Shown piece by piece: positions 30,282 to 39,668 of a DNA stretch of 64,000 nucleotides. Numbering within the stretch: the stretch's first letter is position 1; the number at the start of each line of letters is the position of its first letter. Source of the DNA: Prevotellaceae bacterium UBA4336 (GTDB lineage: Bacteria; Bacteroidota; Bacteroidia; Bacteroidales; Bacteroidaceae); NCBI GenBank assembly GCA_002394305.1, contig DGTM01000019.1, positions 8,076 through 72,075 of the forward strand. Reading direction: 5' to 3'. The position numbers and the translations under genes are program-made. A model generated the notes under the pieces. It was not told the origin of the DNA, did no database searches, and saw only the letters and a list, made by a program, of their open reading frames with translations.

Positions 30282-30725
30282 CTACTCCTCCACTTCGTCT
30301 TCGTCATCGTCGCCCATGTCGAAGTCGAAGTCTCCGAAGAACTCGGGGATATCGTTCTGGAAGTCATCGAGGTTGCGGCGGTCTTTCTTCGTCGGGCGGC
30401 CCGTTCCCTTGGCTCTGCCAATGAAGCCGCTTATCTTGTTCATCTCGAGCAGTTCGTACTGTTCGGGCGGTGTGATGTTCTCCAGGATGTCGGGCAGGAG
30501 CTTGGCTCCCACGCGCTTCTCTATGGGTTGCAGCACGCGGAAGCTGTAGGTGACGGGCGGCTTGCGTACGTCCACCACGTCGCCGGCCTTGATGGTACGG
30601 CTGGCTTTGAGCTGTGCACCCTTCATGCTCACTTGCCCCTTCTTGCAGGCGGCGGCAGCAATAGTGCGCGTCTTGAAGATTCGCGCAGCCCACAGCCACT
30701 TGTCTATCCGCGCTTCGTTGTTCAT
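30282..30725 (-). CDS. hslR: S4-domain RNA-binding protein, Hsp15-like
   Basis: 147 residues from ATG 30725, whose ATGA overlaps the pepT stop; a longer frame upstream lies inside pepT and is not used. The N-terminal half is an S4 domain ([28 protein letters not shown]... [11 protein letters not shown]) as in Hsp15, which binds stalled 50S subunits carrying peptidyl-tRNA. The C-terminus is strongly acidic ([14 protein letters not shown]). Family and co-transcription with pth and L25 fit ribosome rescue or maintenance. Confidence 0.88.
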   Translation of the reverse strand: MNNEARIDKWLWAARIFKTRTIAAAACKKGQVSMKGAQLKASRTIKAGDVVDVRKPPVTYSFRVLQPIEKRVGAKLLPDILENITPPEQYELLEMNKISGFIGRAKGTGRPTKKDRRNLDDFQNDIPEFFGDFDFDMGDDDEDEVEE

Positions 30726-31951
30726 TTCGCAACCAGACGGCAAATGTTCACGACGGTCATCATGGCCTTCTCCATGCTTTGCACGGGGACGAATTCATGA
30801 CGGCTGTGGAAGTTGAGCCCGCCTGCGAAGATGTTCGGACAGGGCAGTCCCTTGAAGCTGAGCTGTGCGCCGTCCGTACCGCCGCGGATGGGCACGACGT
30901 TGCAGAAGCCGCATGCCTCCTTGATGGCACGCTGTGCGATGTCCGTTATCTGCGGCTTGTCCTGCAGCTGCGTGAGCATGTTGTAGTACTGGTCGCGCAC
31001 CTCTACGCTGACCGTCTCCTGCCCGTATTTGGCGTTGAGCTTCTCTGCTGTGTCGAGCACCACCTGTTTGCGAAGCTGGAACATGCCCGTGTTGTGGTCG
31101 CGAATGATGTAGCTCAGCCAGGCTTCCTCCACGGTGCCGCCCATGCCGGTGAGGTGGAAGAAGCCCATGTATCCGTCCGTCGTCTCAGGACGCTCATTCT
31201 CAGGCATCATGGCAGCGAACTCTGAAGCAATGATGCAAGCGTTCTTCATCTTTCCCTTCGCATAGCCGGGATGTACGTTGACGCCCTTTATCGTGATCTT
31301 TGCGCTGGCGGCGTTGAAGTTCTCGTACTCCAGTTCGCCCACCTCGCTGCCGTCCATTGTGTAGGCCCAGTCGCATCCGAACTTCTCCACGTTGAAGAGG
31401 TGTGCGCCCGCGCCAATCTCTTCGTCGGGATTGAAAGCGACGCGAATCTTGCCGTGCTCTATCTCGGGGTGTGCCATGAGGTAGGTCATGGCGGTGACAA
31501 TCTCGGCAATGCCTGCCTTGTCGTCTGCTCCGAGCAGCGTGTGTCCGTCGGTGACGATGAGGTCCTCACCGATGTGCTGCTTGAGCTCGGGGAACTGGCT
31601 GACGGTCGAGACGATGCTTTCTTCCTTGCAGAGCACGATGTCCGAGCCGTCGTAGTTCTCGATGATGCGGGGCTTGATGTTTGCGCCGCTGCAGTCCGGG
31701 CTTGTGTCGATGTGTGCGATGAAGCCGACGGTGGGCACCGCCTTGTCTGTGTTGGCGGGCAGGGTGGCATAGACGTAGCCGTGCTCGTCCATTTCCACTT
31801 CGGTCATGCCGATGGCTGTGAGCTCGTCGCGCAGGTAAGCTGCCAGCGCCAGTTGCTTTTCTGTGCTTGGGCATTGTGCCTCGTTTTCCTCGCTGCTCTG
31901 TGTGTCGAAGCCGACATAGCGGAGGAATCTGTCTTTCAGTTCACGATTCAT
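30722..31951 (-). CDS. pepT: Peptidase T (aminotripeptidase)
   Basis: 409 residues, expected for the M20 family. Visible metal and catalytic motifs are [23 protein letters not shown] and [10 protein letters not shown], and a [18 protein letters not shown] segment is characteristic of PepT. It removes N-terminal residues from tripeptides in the cytoplasm with two zinc ions. It sits between pth and the S4-protein gene in a leftward operon. Confidence 0.95.
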   Translation of the reverse strand: MNRELKDRFLRYVGFDTQSSEENEAQCPSTEKQLALAAYLRDELTAIGMTEVEMDEHGYVYATLPANTDKAVPTVGFIAHIDTSPDCSGANIKPRIIENYDGSDIVLCKEESIVSTVSQFPELKQHIGEDLIVTDGHTLLGADDKAGIAEIVTAMTYLMAHPEIEHGKIRVAFNPDEEIGAGAHLFNVEKFGCDWAYTMDGSEVGELEYENFNAASAKITIKGVNVHPGYAKGKMKNACIIASEFAAMMPENERPETTDGYMGFFHLTGMGGTVEEAWLSYIIRDHNTGMFQLRKQVVLDTAEKLNAKYGQETVSVEVRDQYYNMLTQLQDKPQITDIAQRAIKEACGFCNVVPIRGGTDGAQLSFKGLPCPNIFAGGLNFHSRHEFVPVQSMEKAMMTVVNICRLVAK

Positions 31952-31993
31952 AGTTCATTAGTTTTAATGGTGTGCGGCATCGCGCTGGATGCT

Positions 31994-32557
31994 TCACTTG
32001 TTGTTATAGTTGCACATGGCGAACTGTATGCCGCTCAGCACGAATGCCTTGATGGCGTCGCATGCCACGAGTGCCCTTTCGTTTGCTATCTTTTCTTCTT
32101 CGGGCGAGAATCTGCTGAGCACGAAGTCGACCTGTGCACCGCGCGGGAAGTCGTTGCCAATGCCGAAGCGCAGGCGGTTGTAACCTTGTCCGCCAAGGGT
32201 TTGTGCAATGTGCTTGAGGCCGTTGTGCCCGCCGTCGCTGCCGCTTGGCTTGAGGCGTATGGCCCCGAGGGGGAGGCTGAGGTCGTCGACCACGACCAGC
32301 ATGTTCTCGACTGGAATCTTCTCCTGCAGCAGCCAGTAGCGCACGGCGTTGCCGGAGAGGTTCATGTATGTCGAGGGCTTCAGGAGCACGAGTTCGGCGT
32401 TCTTGACGCGCATGTGTGCCACGAAACCGTAGCGCTTGTCTTCAAAAGCAGTATTGGACGCTCCTGCAAGGGCGTCCAATACTCTGAATCCGATATTGTG
32501 GCGGGTGCCATCGTACTCGGGGCCGATGTTACCCAATCCTACAATGAGGTACTTCAT
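31994..32557 (-). CDS. pth: Peptidyl-tRNA hydrolase
   Basis: 187 residues. Starts [15 protein letters not shown] with the catalytic His at 20 in GTRHNIGF, then [10 protein letters not shown] and DDLSLPLG...GGHNGLKHI. It hydrolyses peptidyl-tRNAs that fall off ribosomes. It follows the L25 gene by 26 bp, a pairing common in Bacteroidales. Confidence 0.97.
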   Translation of the reverse strand: MKYLIVGLGNIGPEYDGTRHNIGFRVLDALAGASNTAFEDKRYGFVAHMRVKNAELVLLKPSTYMNLSGNAVRYWLLQEKIPVENMLVVVDDLSLPLGAIRLKPSGSDGGHNGLKHIAQTLGGQGYNRLRFGIGNDFPRGAQVDFVLSRFSPEEEKIANERALVACDAIKAFVLSGIQFAMCNYNNK

Positions 32558-32583
32558 CTCGAAACGGAGTTGCCTGGCATCCT

Positions 32584-33177
32584 TTATTCAGTCTTGGCAG
32601 CAGCGCTCATTGCGCTTCTGGTCATCTTAACCTGGCAAACGACGACGCTGGGGCTGGTTACCAGTTCGAGTCCTTCGAATTTGAGCTCGGCCACCTTGAT
32701 GGTCTTGCCAAGTCCGAGGTTAGTGACGTCGATGTTGAGGCATTCGGGAATGGCTGTGTAGGGAGCGCGTACCTTGAGCTTACGCACGCTGGCAGAGAGC
32801 TTACCACCAGCTTTTACGCCTTCTGCAAGGCCGGTCAGCTTGATGGGCACCTCCATGACGATGGGCTTCGTCTCGTTGATTTCGTAGAAGTCAATGTGGA
32901 GCAGCTTGTCGGTGACGGGATGGAACTGGAGCTCCTTCATGATGGCCTTGCATTCCTTGCCGTCGATGTTGAGGTTCACGCTGTAGATGTCGGGAGAGTA
33001 GACGAGCTTGCGGAGCTCTTCCTGAGTGGCGCTGAAGCTGAATGCCTTGGGCAGGCCGTTCTCGCCCCTTGCTTCGCCATAGAGGTTGCAGGGCACTGCG
33101 CCCGACTTGCGGATTTCACGTGTAGCCTTCTTGCCTGTGGCGGTGCGGGCTGTTCCTGTTACGTTGATGCTTTTCAT
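32584..33177 (-). CDS. rplY: 50S ribosomal protein L25 / Ctc
   Basis: 197 residues: L25 domain ([29 protein letters not shown]) followed by the TL5/CTC C-terminal domain, the two-domain form usual in Bacteroidetes. It binds 5S rRNA in the large subunit. First gene of the rplY-pth-pepT-hslR run, with a perfect promoter 83 bp upstream. Confidence 0.95.
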   Translation of the reverse strand: MKSINVTGTARTATGKKATREIRKSGAVPCNLYGEARGENGLPKAFSFSATQEELRKLVYSPDIYSVNLNIDGKECKAIMKELQFHPVTDKLLHIDFYEINETKPIVMEVPIKLTGLAEGVKAGGKLSASVRKLKVRAPYTAIPECLNIDVTNLGLGKTIKVAELKFEGLELVTSPSVVVCQVKMTRSAMSAAAKTE

Positions 33178-33259
33178 TGTTGTTTTTGTTTGGTTGTGTT
33201 ACTCTAAATTAAGTTTCTCTTTTGCTTAATTCGCCATCACACGGCTTCAAAAGCGGCTG

Positions 33260-33290
33260 CAAAGTTACGACTTTTTTCTGATATGGCAAA
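33260..33290 (-). promoter_or_regulatory. Consensus promoter TTTG-N19-TAACTTTG for rplY
   Basis: Minus-strand -7 box at 33267-33260 and TTTG at 33290-33287 with exactly 19 bp between them. Divergent from the phosphatase promoter at 33343. Confidence 0.85.
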
Positions 33291-33342
33291 GGGTTTGCTG
33301 AAATTTATAATTAAATATGTTGCGCAGTACGCAGAATCGTCG

Positions 33343-33350
33343 TACCTTTG
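33343..33350 (+). promoter_or_regulatory. -7 box (TACCTTTG) for the phosphatase gene
   Basis: Exact TAnnTTTG match 39 bp before ATG 33390. It rules out a more 5' start at 33348, which would lie inside this box. Confidence 0.75.
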
Positions 33351-33389
33351 CACCTGCTGACGAATGTCCGACGAAACATTAACGCTACG

Positions 33390-33848
33390 ATGAAACCGAG
33401 GAAAATGAATATACTCTTTGTCTGCCACGGCAATATCTGCCGTTCGCCGATGGCTGAGTTCGTGATGAAGGAGCTTGTCTGCAGGGCGGGCCGTGAGGAT
33501 GGGTTCTACATTGAGTCGGCTGCCACTTCGACCGAGGAGATTGGCAACGCTGTCTATCCGCCTGCCCGACGCAAGCTGGCGGAGCATGGCATCTCTGCGG
33601 CGGGGAAGACTGCGCGGCAGCTGACGCGGGACGACTACGGGCGCTTCGACCTGCTGGTGGGCATGGACTCGTGGAACATCCGTAACATGAACGTGATTTG
33701 CGGCGGCGACCCTGAGGGGAAGATTCACAGGCTGCTGGACTTCACGTCGTGCCCCGGGGATGTGGACGACCCGTGGTACACGGGCGATTTCGAGGCTACG
33801 TGGAGGGATGTGCTCGAGGGGTGTCAGGCTATTTTGAAAAGATATTGA
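33390..33848 (+). CDS. Low-molecular-weight protein-tyrosine phosphatase
   Basis: 152 residues from ATG 33390 (a second ATG at 33405 is also possible). The P-loop CHGNICRSP places the nucleophile at C12 and Arg at 18; the general acid lies in DDPWYTGDF. Length and motifs match cytoplasmic LMW phosphatases that dephosphorylate tyrosine, often partners of BY-kinases in capsule control, but no kinase gene is visible here. A BASS transporter starts 1 bp after the stop. Confidence 0.92.
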   Translation: MKPRKMNILFVCHGNICRSPMAEFVMKELVCRAGREDGFYIESAATSTEEIGNAVYPPARRKLAEHGISAAGKTARQLTRDDYGRFDLLVGMDSWNIRNMNVICGGDPEGKIHRLLDFTSCPGDVDDPWYTGDFEATWRDVLEGCQAILKRY

Positions 33849-33849
33849 T

Positions 33850-34782
33850 ATGAAGAAGCTCTGCAAGTTTATTTCCGACTACATGGGGTTGCTGGTGCTT
33901 CTGGCAGCCGTCTGTGCTTTCCTTTTCCCTGAGTTCTTTGCCCAGGTGAAGCCCTCTGTCATCAATCCGATGCTGGGCATCATCATGTTCGGCATGGGCT
34001 TGGCGCTGAAGGTCGAGGACTTCCGGGTGGTGTTCAGCCGCCCGCGGGACATCTTTATCGGCGTGGCGTCGCAGTTCATCGTGATGCCTTTGCTGGCTTT
34101 TGTGCTGACGCGGGTCTTTGCCCTCGACGAGGCGCTGGCCATCGGCGTGATTCTCGTGGGCTGTTGTCCCGGGGGGACGGCATCGAATGTCATCACCTAT
34201 CTCTCCGGAGGCGACTTGGCGCTCAGCGTCGGCATGACGGGTGTTTCCACGCTTCTGGCACCCGTCGTGACGCCATTGCTCGTGTGGCTCCTGGCGGGAG
34301 AGAAGGTCGATGTGGATGTGGTGGCTATGTTCCTGAGCATCTTTTGGGTCATCATTCTGCCCATCCTGGCGGGCCTCGTGGTGAAACGCCTCTGGTCCAG
34401 ACAGACGGAACGGGTAGCCGCCTATCTGCCTGCCATCTCGTCGCTTGCCATTGCTGCCACCGTGATGATTGTCATAGGTGCCAGCGCCAAGAGGCTGCTC
34501 ACGGGCGGCATGATTGTCATCCTGGTCGTGATGCTCCACAATGTCGGCGGCCTGCTCCTGGGCTATCTCGTGGGACGTGTGCTGCACCTGTCTTCGCCCA
34601 AGCGTCGTGCCCTGAGCATCGAGGTCGGGATGCAGAACTCGGGCCTTGCCTCGTCGCTTGCCACGTTGCACTTCGCGGCCTATCCCTTGGCTATTGTCCC
34701 CGGGGCTATCTTCAGCGTCTGGCACAACATCAGCGGCGCCATCGTGGCGCGTATCTACTCCAGGGGCGGGTCGACTTCGTAG
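33850..34782 (+). CDS. Bile acid:sodium symporter (BASS) family transporter
   Basis: 310 residues with about nine or ten membrane segments. Family motifs: PMLGIIMFGMGLAL, VGCCPGGTASNVITYL (the unwound sodium-site helix) and EVGMQNSGLASSLA. BASS proteins couple sodium to uptake of organic anions such as bile acids or pantoate; the substrate is not deducible. Co-transcribed with the phosphatase. Its last 28 bp overlap a convergent small gene. Confidence 0.92.
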   Translation: MKKLCKFISDYMGLLVLLAAVCAFLFPEFFAQVKPSVINPMLGIIMFGMGLALKVEDFRVVFSRPRDIFIGVASQFIVMPLLAFVLTRVFALDEALAIGVILVGCCPGGTASNVITYLSGGDLALSVGMTGVSTLLAPVVTPLLVWLLAGEKVDVDVVAMFLSIFWVIILPILAGLVVKRLWSRQTERVAAYLPAISSLAIAATVMIVIGASAKRLLTGGMIVILVVMLHNVGGLLLGYLVGRVLHLSSPKRRALSIEVGMQNSGLASSLATLHFAAYPLAIVPGAIFSVWHNISGAIVARIYSRGGSTS

Positions 34783-34940
34783 CTCTCGGCGTTCTGTCGG
34801 GCTGTCTCCTCGATGGCTTCGTTGTGGCCGTTCAGGGCGGCAAAGGGTGCGAACTGTGCTGCTCGCTGGTACATCGACATCTGCGGGTGCTTCCTTGAGA
34901 CGTGATGCGGCAGGTTGATGATGTCGTCGTAGGCGTTCAT
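34755..34940 (-). CDS. Conserved small protein paired with Y-family polymerase
   Basis: 61 residues, with the run LPHHVSRKHPQMSMYQRAAQ then FAPFAALNGHNEAI. I recognise this as a small conserved protein that repeatedly follows Y-family polymerase genes in Bacteroidales and Firmicutes, of unknown function. It overlaps the polymerase stop by 4 bp, so it is coupled to it, and runs 28 bp into the convergent transporter gene. An accessory role in translesion synthesis is a guess from context. Confidence 0.75.
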   Translation of the reverse strand: MNAYDDIINLPHHVSRKHPQMSMYQRAAQFAPFAALNGHNEAIEETARQNAESYEVDPPLE

Positions 34941-36466
34941 TTCCTGTGTCCTCCTATCTGGTTGTTGCGTTCGCGTGCCGTCGCGCCGTCGGCATAGCTC
35001 GTTCCCCGCAGGATGGCGTTCTTGCCGAAGCGCTGCTTGATGCTGAGGATGGCTTCCTGCATGCGGCGCTCCTTCTCGCGCTCAGTCTTCTTGGCTTTCT
35101 TCTTTTGTGCCAGTGCCTCGTAGTCGGTGAAGAGGTCGAGCTGGAGCGTTCCGTCCCCCGACGCCTGCGCCTCGTCCGCCCGGGCCTGTTCTTCGGGGAT
35201 GATGTGATTGGTGGCGATGTTCAGGCGGCGTATGAGCAGGAGGGGGTTGACGAAGTGGTCGTAGAGCCGGAGCACGGCATCGATGATCTCGCGACTCGAC
35301 GAGGACTGCCCCTCGAGGTTGGCCGTGCCGTGGGCACTCTTGGGCACCAGTCGGCCGTAGTAGTCGGCTACGACTTCTCCCTTGTATCGTGCTGCAATCT
35401 CCGGCCGGGTGAGGCTCTCCCTGTCGTAGCCGACGTGGAGCACCAGCTGGTTCGTCGTGAGCCGTTTCTCCACGAGCTTCAGGCTGATGGCATCGGCCAT
35501 CTCGGCGGCGACGTTGCGTGCCTGGGCAAAGGTGTAAGGCTGCGTCAGCACCTGTCCGCTGCTCATCGAGTTGACTTTCGGGCGGTAGGCCTTCACGTCG
35601 GCGATGGTGCAGGGCTCCCATCCCCAGGCGTGGTCTATCAGAAGCTCTGCGTTCACGCCGAAGAGACGGTAGAGCAGGTCCTCGTTCTCCACGGAGCAGC
35701 GGGCTATCTTGCCCATCGTGTCGATGCCGTATCGGGCAAGCTTCTCGGCCAGGCCGTGCCCTACGCGCCAGAAGGCCGTGAGCGGATGGTAGTTCCACAG
35801 CGTCCGCCGGTACGACATCTCGTCCAGCTCGGCTATGCGCACGCCGTCCCTGTCGGCAGGCATGTGCTTCGCCACGATGTCCATCGCCACCTTGCTGAGG
35901 TACATGTTTGTGCCGATGCCGGCGGTCGCCGTGATGCCCGTCGTCCGCAGGACGTCGCGTATCATCGTGATTGCCAGCTCGTGGGCTGTCTTCTTGTAGG
36001 TGCCCAGATAGTTGGTGACGTCCATGAAGACCTCGTCGATGCTGTACACGTGGATGTCCTCGGGCGCGATGTATTTCAGGTAGACCTGGTAGATGCGCGT
36101 GCTGTATTCGATGTAGAAAGCCATGCGCGGCATGGCACGTATGAAGTCCAGCTCCAGCTCGGGGTGCTGCCTTATCTCCGTGTCGTCGGTCGACTTGCCT
36201 CGGAATCCGTAGCCTCCCAGCTGCTTCCGGCGCTCGTTGTTCACCTCCCTGACGCGCTGCACGGCCTCGAACAGACGGGCACGACCCGATATGCCGTATG
36301 CCTTCAGCGAAGGCGACACGGCCAGACAGATCGTCTTCTCCGTCCGGCTCTCGTCGGCCACAACCAGGTTCGTGGTCAGCGGGTCGAGTCCCCGCTCCAC
36401 GCACTCCACGCTGGCATAGAACGACTTGAGGTCGATGGCGATGTATGTGCGTTTGCCGTCAGTCAC
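34937..36466 (-). CDS. Y-family DNA polymerase (DinB/UmuC-like)
   Basis: 509 residues. Palm motifs YIAIDLKSFYASVECVERG and HVYSIDEVFMDVT hold the metal-binding acids; TAGIGTNMYLSKVAMD and FWRVGHGLAEKL follow, then a little-finger domain. The C-terminal 80 residues are charged and helical (KKKAKKTEREKERRMQEA). It should replicate past DNA lesions with low fidelity. It is longer than E. coli DinB and closer to the DNA polymerase Y type found in Gram-positive bacteria and Bacteroidales. Confidence 0.92.
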   Translation of the reverse strand: MTDGKRTYIAIDLKSFYASVECVERGLDPLTTNLVVADESRTEKTICLAVSPSLKAYGISGRARLFEAVQRVREVNNERRKQLGGYGFRGKSTDDTEIRQHPELELDFIRAMPRMAFYIEYSTRIYQVYLKYIAPEDIHVYSIDEVFMDVTNYLGTYKKTAHELAITMIRDVLRTTGITATAGIGTNMYLSKVAMDIVAKHMPADRDGVRIAELDEMSYRRTLWNYHPLTAFWRVGHGLAEKLARYGIDTMGKIARCSVENEDLLYRLFGVNAELLIDHAWGWEPCTIADVKAYRPKVNSMSSGQVLTQPYTFAQARNVAAEMADAISLKLVEKRLTTNQLVLHVGYDRESLTRPEIAARYKGEVVADYYGRLVPKSAHGTANLEGQSSSSREIIDAVLRLYDHFVNPLLLIRRLNIATNHIIPEEQARADEAQASGDGTLQLDLFTDYEALAQKKKAKKTEREKERRMQEAILSIKQRFGKNAILRGTSYADGATARERNNQIGGHRK

Positions 36467-36483
36467 AGGTATATGCTACAGAA

Positions 36484-36517
36484 CGAGGGTGCGCCAGCTT
36501 GGTACGGCACACCCTCG
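36484..36517 (-). terminator. Hairpin between rubredoxin and polymerase genes
   Basis: An 8-bp stem (CGAGGGTG / CACCCTCG) extended by CC/GG pairs across a small mismatch lies 19 bp beyond the rubredoxin stop. No T-run follows on either strand, so it may be an attenuator or RNA-stability hairpin, not a full terminator. Confidence 0.45.
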
Positions 36518-36535
36518 TCGCAGATGGTTCGTTCG

Positions 36536-36694
36536 TTATTCGGCAGAGAACTGGTCCTTGCCTACGCTGCACACGGGGCACTCGAAGTCCTCGGGCACTT
36601 CTTCCCAGGGCGTGCCGGGTGCTATACCTGCCTCGGGTACTCCGACTTCGGGGTCATACTCCCAGCCGCATACGTCGCATACATACTTTGTCAT
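36536..36694 (-). CDS. Rubredoxin
   Basis: 52 residues, the classic rubredoxin size. Iron ligands C6 and C9 (CDVCG) and C39 and C42 (CPVCS), with YDPEVG and the GTPWEEVPEDF core between. It is a cytoplasmic one-electron carrier, often linked to oxygen or peroxide reduction in anaerobes. The start is ATG 36694; the 42 codons upstream lie in the leader and promoter. Monocistronic. Confidence 0.95.
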   Translation of the reverse strand: MTKYVCDVCGWEYDPEVGVPEAGIAPGTPWEEVPEDFECPVCSVGKDQFSAE

Positions 36695-36748
36695 GGTGGT
36701 CAGTGTTAAAATGGTTAATAAATAATGTGTACTCTCTAATCGTGAGTG

Positions 36749-36780
36749 CAAATTTACGACATATAATCCTATTTTACAAA
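36749..36780 (-). promoter_or_regulatory. Promoter TTTG-N20-TAAATTTG for rubredoxin
   Basis: Minus-strand -7 box at 36756-36749 and TTTG at 36780-36777, 20 bp apart; the transcript would have a leader of about 50 nt. Confidence 0.7.
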
Positions 36781-36796
36781 TTTCTTCCCGAAAACC

Positions 36797-37013
36797 TTCG
36801 AAAACTTTTCCACGCCACACCTACTTTTCTTTCGACGCATGCCACAAAACTTTTTCAATGGCACGGAAATATATTTCAAAGCCTTTGAAATATATTTTAG
36901 TGCCTCGGAAATATATTTCAGAGCCATAGAAAAAGTTTTGTTCCGCGCGTCGGGAAACTTCTATCTGCACCGAACGGAAATTGTCGCCTCGTCGAACGGA
37001 AATTGTCGCCCCG
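36797..37013. repeat. Palindromic 21/22-bp modular repeat element (about 10 units)
   Basis: Units fall at 36797, 36819, 36841 (22 bp each), 36863, 36884, 36905 (21 bp each), then 36926, 36948, 36970 and 36992 (22 bp each). The 36841 unit (ACAAAACTTTTTCAATGGC) and the 36926 unit (ATAGAAAAAGTTTTGTTCCG) are inverted, and the three 21-mers between have AT cores (GAAATATATTT). The last two units are near-identical (GAACGGAAATTGTCGCC). Together with 37014-37204 it fills the gene-free stretch between rubredoxin and galK. Confidence 0.88.
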
Positions 37014-37062
37014 CCGAATTCGTAATAAGGGGCTGCGTCACGGTTCCATCAGACATAATAAA

Positions 37063-37147
37063 ACAACGGATTAAACGGATTGTACGGTCTCATGCTTGCT
37101 GATGGTCAGCACATAAGATAATCCGTAAAATCCGTTTAATCCGTTGT
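37063..37147. repeat. Long inverted repeat with inner hairpin
   Basis: Two 25-bp arms (starting ACAACGGATTAAACGGATT) are reverse complements at 24 of 25 positions, separated by 35 bp that contain a smaller hairpin (GCTGA-TGG-TCAGC). A related structure with the same outer and inner motifs is at 58950-59037. It lies downstream of galK. Confidence 0.85.
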
Positions 37148-37154
37148 CGTTAAT

Positions 37155-37186
37155 CGCGACAGACTTTCTTTCCCTGTCTGTGTCGC
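37155..37186 (-). terminator. Hairpin downstream of galK
   Basis: GCGACAGAC pairs with GTCTGTGTCGC with a small bulge, 19 bp beyond the galK stop. No strong T-run; probably a stabilising or termination hairpin. Confidence 0.5.
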
Positions 37187-37204
37187 AGGGACTGAGAGCC
37201 CGTC

Positions 37205-38365
37205 TTAACAGAGCTTGCGGGCGCCGTCGCCGATGACAACGTCAATGACGATGGGCTTCTTGCCGTACTTCTTCTGGAACTTCTCTACGACAACCTTCTT
37301 GAAGTTGGCTGCCAATTCGTCGGCCACGAGGTTGATAGTGCAGCCGCCAAAGCCGCCGCCCATGATGCGAGAGCCGGTCACGCCCTCTTCCTTGGCAACC
37401 TCGTTGAGGAAGTCAAGCTCCTCGCAGCTTACCTCGTACTCCTTCGAGAGGCCGTGGTGTGTCTCGTACATCATCTTGCCGACGGTCTCGTAGTCGTCCT
37501 TCTTGAGGGCGTCGCAGACAGTCAGTACGCGTGCAACCTCGCCGATGACGTAGCGGGCGCGCTTGTACTCGTCCTCCGTAATCTGGCTCTTCACCTCCTC
37601 GAGCATGTCGTAGTTGGCGTCGCGCAGGCTCTTCACCTCGGGATGAATCTTGCTGATGACCTCGGCCACGTGCTCGCACTGCAGACGGCGCTCGTTGTAG
37701 GGAGAGCCCTTCAGCTCGTGCTTCACGCAGCTGTTGACGAGGATGAGCTGGTAGCCCTTCGGGTTCCAGGGGAAATACTCGTACTCACCGCTGCGGCAGT
37801 CGAGGCGGAGCAATGCCCCCTTCTTGCCGAGACAGCTGATAGCCTGGTCCATGATGCCGCAGTTCACACCGACGTACTTGTGCTCTGTGCGCTGGCCGAC
37901 CTTGGCAAGTTCCATGCGGTCTATCTTGTTCTCACCGAAGAGGTCGTTGAGGCCGAAAGCGTATGTGCTCTCCAGGGCGGCAGAGGAACTCATGCCTGCA
38001 CCGAGGGGCACGTCGCCTGCGAAGGCGGTGTTGAAGCCCTCCACGGGAACGCCCAGAGCCATCATCTCGCGGCAGACGCCGTAGATGTAGCGAGCCCAAG
38101 TAGCGTTGGGGCCCTTCTCGTCGTCGAGAGAGAACTGCACGCGGTCCTTGAGGTCGATGCTGTAAGCGTCGACGGTGCGTGTGCCGTTGGGCTTAATCTC
38201 GGCAATGATGCCCTGTTCCACAGCTCCGGGGAATACGAAACCGTTGTTATAGTCCGTGTGTTCGCCAATGAGGTTGATGCGGCCGGGAGAGGCATATACG
38301 GAGCCAGTCGTGCCGTCGAAGTGCTTGATGAAACGACTTCTTACGTCGTCGATTGTTAGTCTCAT
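37205..38365 (-). CDS. galK: Galactokinase
   Basis: 386 residues. GHMP-kinase family signature PGRINLIGEHTDYN (27-40), the ATP-binding loop PLGAGMSSSAALE and the C-terminal GGGFGGC motif. It phosphorylates galactose to galactose-1-phosphate, the first committed Leloir step. Last gene of galM-transporter-galK, 43 bp after the transporter stop. Confidence 0.97.
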   Translation of the reverse strand: MRLTIDDVRSRFIKHFDGTTGSVYASPGRINLIGEHTDYNNGFVFPGAVEQGIIAEIKPNGTRTVDAYSIDLKDRVQFSLDDEKGPNATWARYIYGVCREMMALGVPVEGFNTAFAGDVPLGAGMSSSAALESTYAFGLNDLFGENKIDRMELAKVGQRTEHKYVGVNCGIMDQAISCLGKKGALLRLDCRSGEYEYFPWNPKGYQLILVNSCVKHELKGSPYNERRLQCEHVAEVISKIHPEVKSLRDANYDMLEEVKSQITEDEYKRARYVIGEVARVLTVCDALKKDDYETVGKMMYETHHGLSKEYEVSCEELDFLNEVAKEEGVTGSRIMGGGFGGCTINLVADELAANFKKVVVEKFQKKYGKKPIVIDVVIGDGARKLC

Positions 38366-38408
38366 GATAATTTCGTTATTTCGTTATGTCGTTATTACGT
38401 TGTATTAA

Positions 38409-39668
38409 TTACTCTGCTGCCTTCTTGCTTACGCGGCTGCCGATGAGGGCATAGAAGAGGATGTATGCTGCGCAAAGGCAAGGCACGATGTAGCTGGTGA
38501 GGTAGCTGCCCGTGAAGTCGACAACCCAAGCCTGAACAGCCACCATCACGGCACAGCCGAATACCATCGTCATGAAGATGCCGGATGCAGCTGCAGTGTA
38601 CTTGCCGAGGCCTTCGACTGCCATGTTGAAGATGCCGCCCCACATGACGGATGTGCAGAGACCCACGCAGATGAATGCAGCTACGCCGATGGGAACCTGT
38701 GTCCATACGACATTGAGGTTCGCCCAGTCAACGCCGGGAACGTTAGCGGTCATCGTCTCGGGAGCAAACATGCCGAAGAGAATCAGTATGACAGCCACGC
38801 ATGCGGTTGTGGCAACCATCGTACGGCTGCTGACCTTACCACCGATGCTGCCGCCTACAGAACGGCCGATGAACATGGCAAACCAGTAAACGGCTGCAAT
38901 CAGGGAAGCCGTGCCTGCTGCAACGCCGCAGTCGCTGATGAGATACTTAATCATGTAGGTGGGAGTGCCAACCTCAACGCTCATGTACAGGAAGATAGCC
39001 AGAGCACCGAGAGCAAAGTGGCGGAAGCCGAGAGCACCCTTGATGAGCTCCATCTTCACGGGCTCCTGTGCGGGCTCTTCAATCTTGGTCAGGAACATCA
39101 CGAACAGGGCCAGCAGGAAGATAGCCAGTGCGATGTACATGGCAGGAGCAGCATCTGTGATGGCTGTGTCCTTGGTAACCTCGCCGATGAGGGCGCCCAG
39201 GATGATGTAAACTGCCACGGCAGCGCAGGAGTTGAAAGCGCCACCAATCTGGATGAGCTGGTTGCCGGTGTTGCCGCCGCCGCCCAGAAGGTTCAGCAGA
39301 GGATTGACAACGCAATTGAGCATACACATGCAGAAACCGCTGATGAAAGCGCCTGCCAGGTAAACCCACATGCTTTCCATCGTGCCCGAAAGCAGTTCGA
39401 GAACCATGCCGATGATGCCGACAATGAGGGCAAGGATGGCTGTCTTCTTGTAGCCGTACTTAACGATGAGCATACCGCTGGGGATACCCATCACCAGGTA
39501 GGCAATGAAGTTTGCATAGTTGCCAATCTGTGACTGAAGTTCAGAAGCTCCGAACTGGTTCTGTACGATGACTGCCATAGGCGAACAGAGGTTCGTCACG
39601 AAGGCAATCATAGCGAAGAGGGCGATCATCATGATAATCGCAGCCCACTGTTTTGATTTTTGTGCCAT
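38409..39668 (-). CDS. Sugar MFS transporter (glucose/galactose, FHS family)
   Basis: 419 residues with about 12 membrane segments and no signal peptide. Motifs such as GNYANFIAYLVMGIPSGMLI, KYGYKKTAI and NPLLNLLGGGGNTGNQLIQ match the fucose/galactose/glucose:proton symporter group. The setting between galM and galK makes galactose the likely substrate. Confidence 0.88.
   Translation of the reverse strand: MAQKSKQWAAIIMMIALFAMIAFVTNLCSPMAVIVQNQFGASELQSQIGNYANFIAYLVMGIPSGMLIVKYGYKKTAILALIVGIIGMVLELLSGTMESMWVYLAGAFISGFCMCMLNCVVNPLLNLLGGGGNTGNQLIQIGGAFNSCAAVAVYIILGALIGEVTKDTAITDAAPAMYIALAIFLLALFVMFLTKIEEPAQEPVKMELIKGALGFRHFALGALAIFLYMSVEVGTPTYMIKYLISDCGVAAGTASLIAAVYWFAMFIGRSVGGSIGGKVSSRTMVATTACVAVILILFGMFAPETMTANVPGVDWANLNVVWTQVPIGVAAFICVGLCTSVMWGGIFNMAVEGLGKYTAAASGIFMTMVFGCAVMVAVQAWVVDFTGSYLTSYIVPCLCAAYILFYALIGSRVSKKAAE

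Noticed and set aside
33348..33389. Upstream start for the LMW phosphatase
   Set aside because: The extra codons lie on and just after the TACCTTTG promoter box; the P-loop position fits a start at 33390 or 33405.
36695..36820. Longer rubredoxin with an N-terminal extension
   Set aside because: The extension runs through the leader and promoter; the 52-residue form matches the family exactly.
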